From contig NZ_PSTQ01000007.1 of assembly GCF_002931075.1 (NCBI RefSeq), positions 62,001 through 126,000 of the forward strand: a stretch of 64,000 nucleotides of DNA, given 5' to 3'. The number at the start of each line of letters is the position of its first letter. The stretch's first letter is position 1. The notes below the pieces were generated by a model, which worked only from the letters and a program-made list of their open reading frames with translations, had not been told where the DNA came from and ran no database searches. The DNA comes from Pseudoclavibacter sp. AY1F1. GTDB lineage: Bacteria; Actinomycetota; Actinomycetes; Actinomycetales; Microbacteriaceae. A program made the translations under genes and the position numbers. This document shows, in pieces, positions 63,471-64,000 of this stretch.

Positions 63471-64000
<530 letters not shown>

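Overview
The window is a 64 kb piece of a GC-rich actinobacterial chromosome. Micrococcales, most likely Microbacteriaceae, is an inference from gene order and protein style: GuaB3 beside GuaB, DUF3817 beside guaA, alanine/lysine-rich tails on ribosomal proteins, Q/P-rich DUF4190-like membrane proteins, and many genes whose -10 box lies 6-8 nt before the start codon as in leaderless mRNAs. Nearly all genes are on the minus strand; only coaA and one methyltransferase gene are on the plus strand. No tRNA, rRNA, insertion sequence, prophage or CRISPR array was seen.

Layout, left to right: a partial FHA-domain gene (1-461); a purine/respiration block of guaA, DUF3817, SURF1, glpD, guaB3, guaB (867-8670); a RarD-type transporter; groES with a CIRCE operator facing a THUMP-like methyltransferase (about 9.8-11.5 kb); three low-complexity-tailed membrane proteins (11.5-13.9 kb); one tightly overlapped run of glmS, acpS, alr, tsaE, tsaB, a rimI-tsaD fusion and a small membrane protein (13.9-21.4 kb), covering cell-wall precursor supply and t6A tRNA modification; coaA; two tandem hairpin repeats; a mannitol PTS operon ptsH-mtlA-mtlF-mtlD; glmM-rpsI-rplM; truA. 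From 30 kb to the right edge lies the ribosomal/transcription superoperon read backwards: rplQ, rpoA, rpsK, rpsM, rpmJ, infA, map, [CoA-transferase, gcdH], adk, secY, the complete spc and S10 operons except rpsN, [an acyltransferase], tuf, fusA, rpsG, rpsL, [three envelope-type genes], rpoC and the 3' end of rpoB. Brackets mark genes that interrupt an otherwise conserved order.

The most unusual item is the alanine racemase at 17344-19209. It is 621 codons instead of about 370 and reads as two racemase copies fused head to tail. The first keeps the PLP-lysine barrel but has lost the catalytic C-domain tyrosine. The second has a shortened barrel without the lysine but keeps that tyrosine and the MDQ motif. 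Together they hold one complete set of active-site residues, as though a homodimer had become one chain with a single site. Other points of interest are three consecutive palindromes in the spc operon where rpsN would be expected, the covarying hairpin repeats after coaA, and the recurring leaderless promoter pattern.
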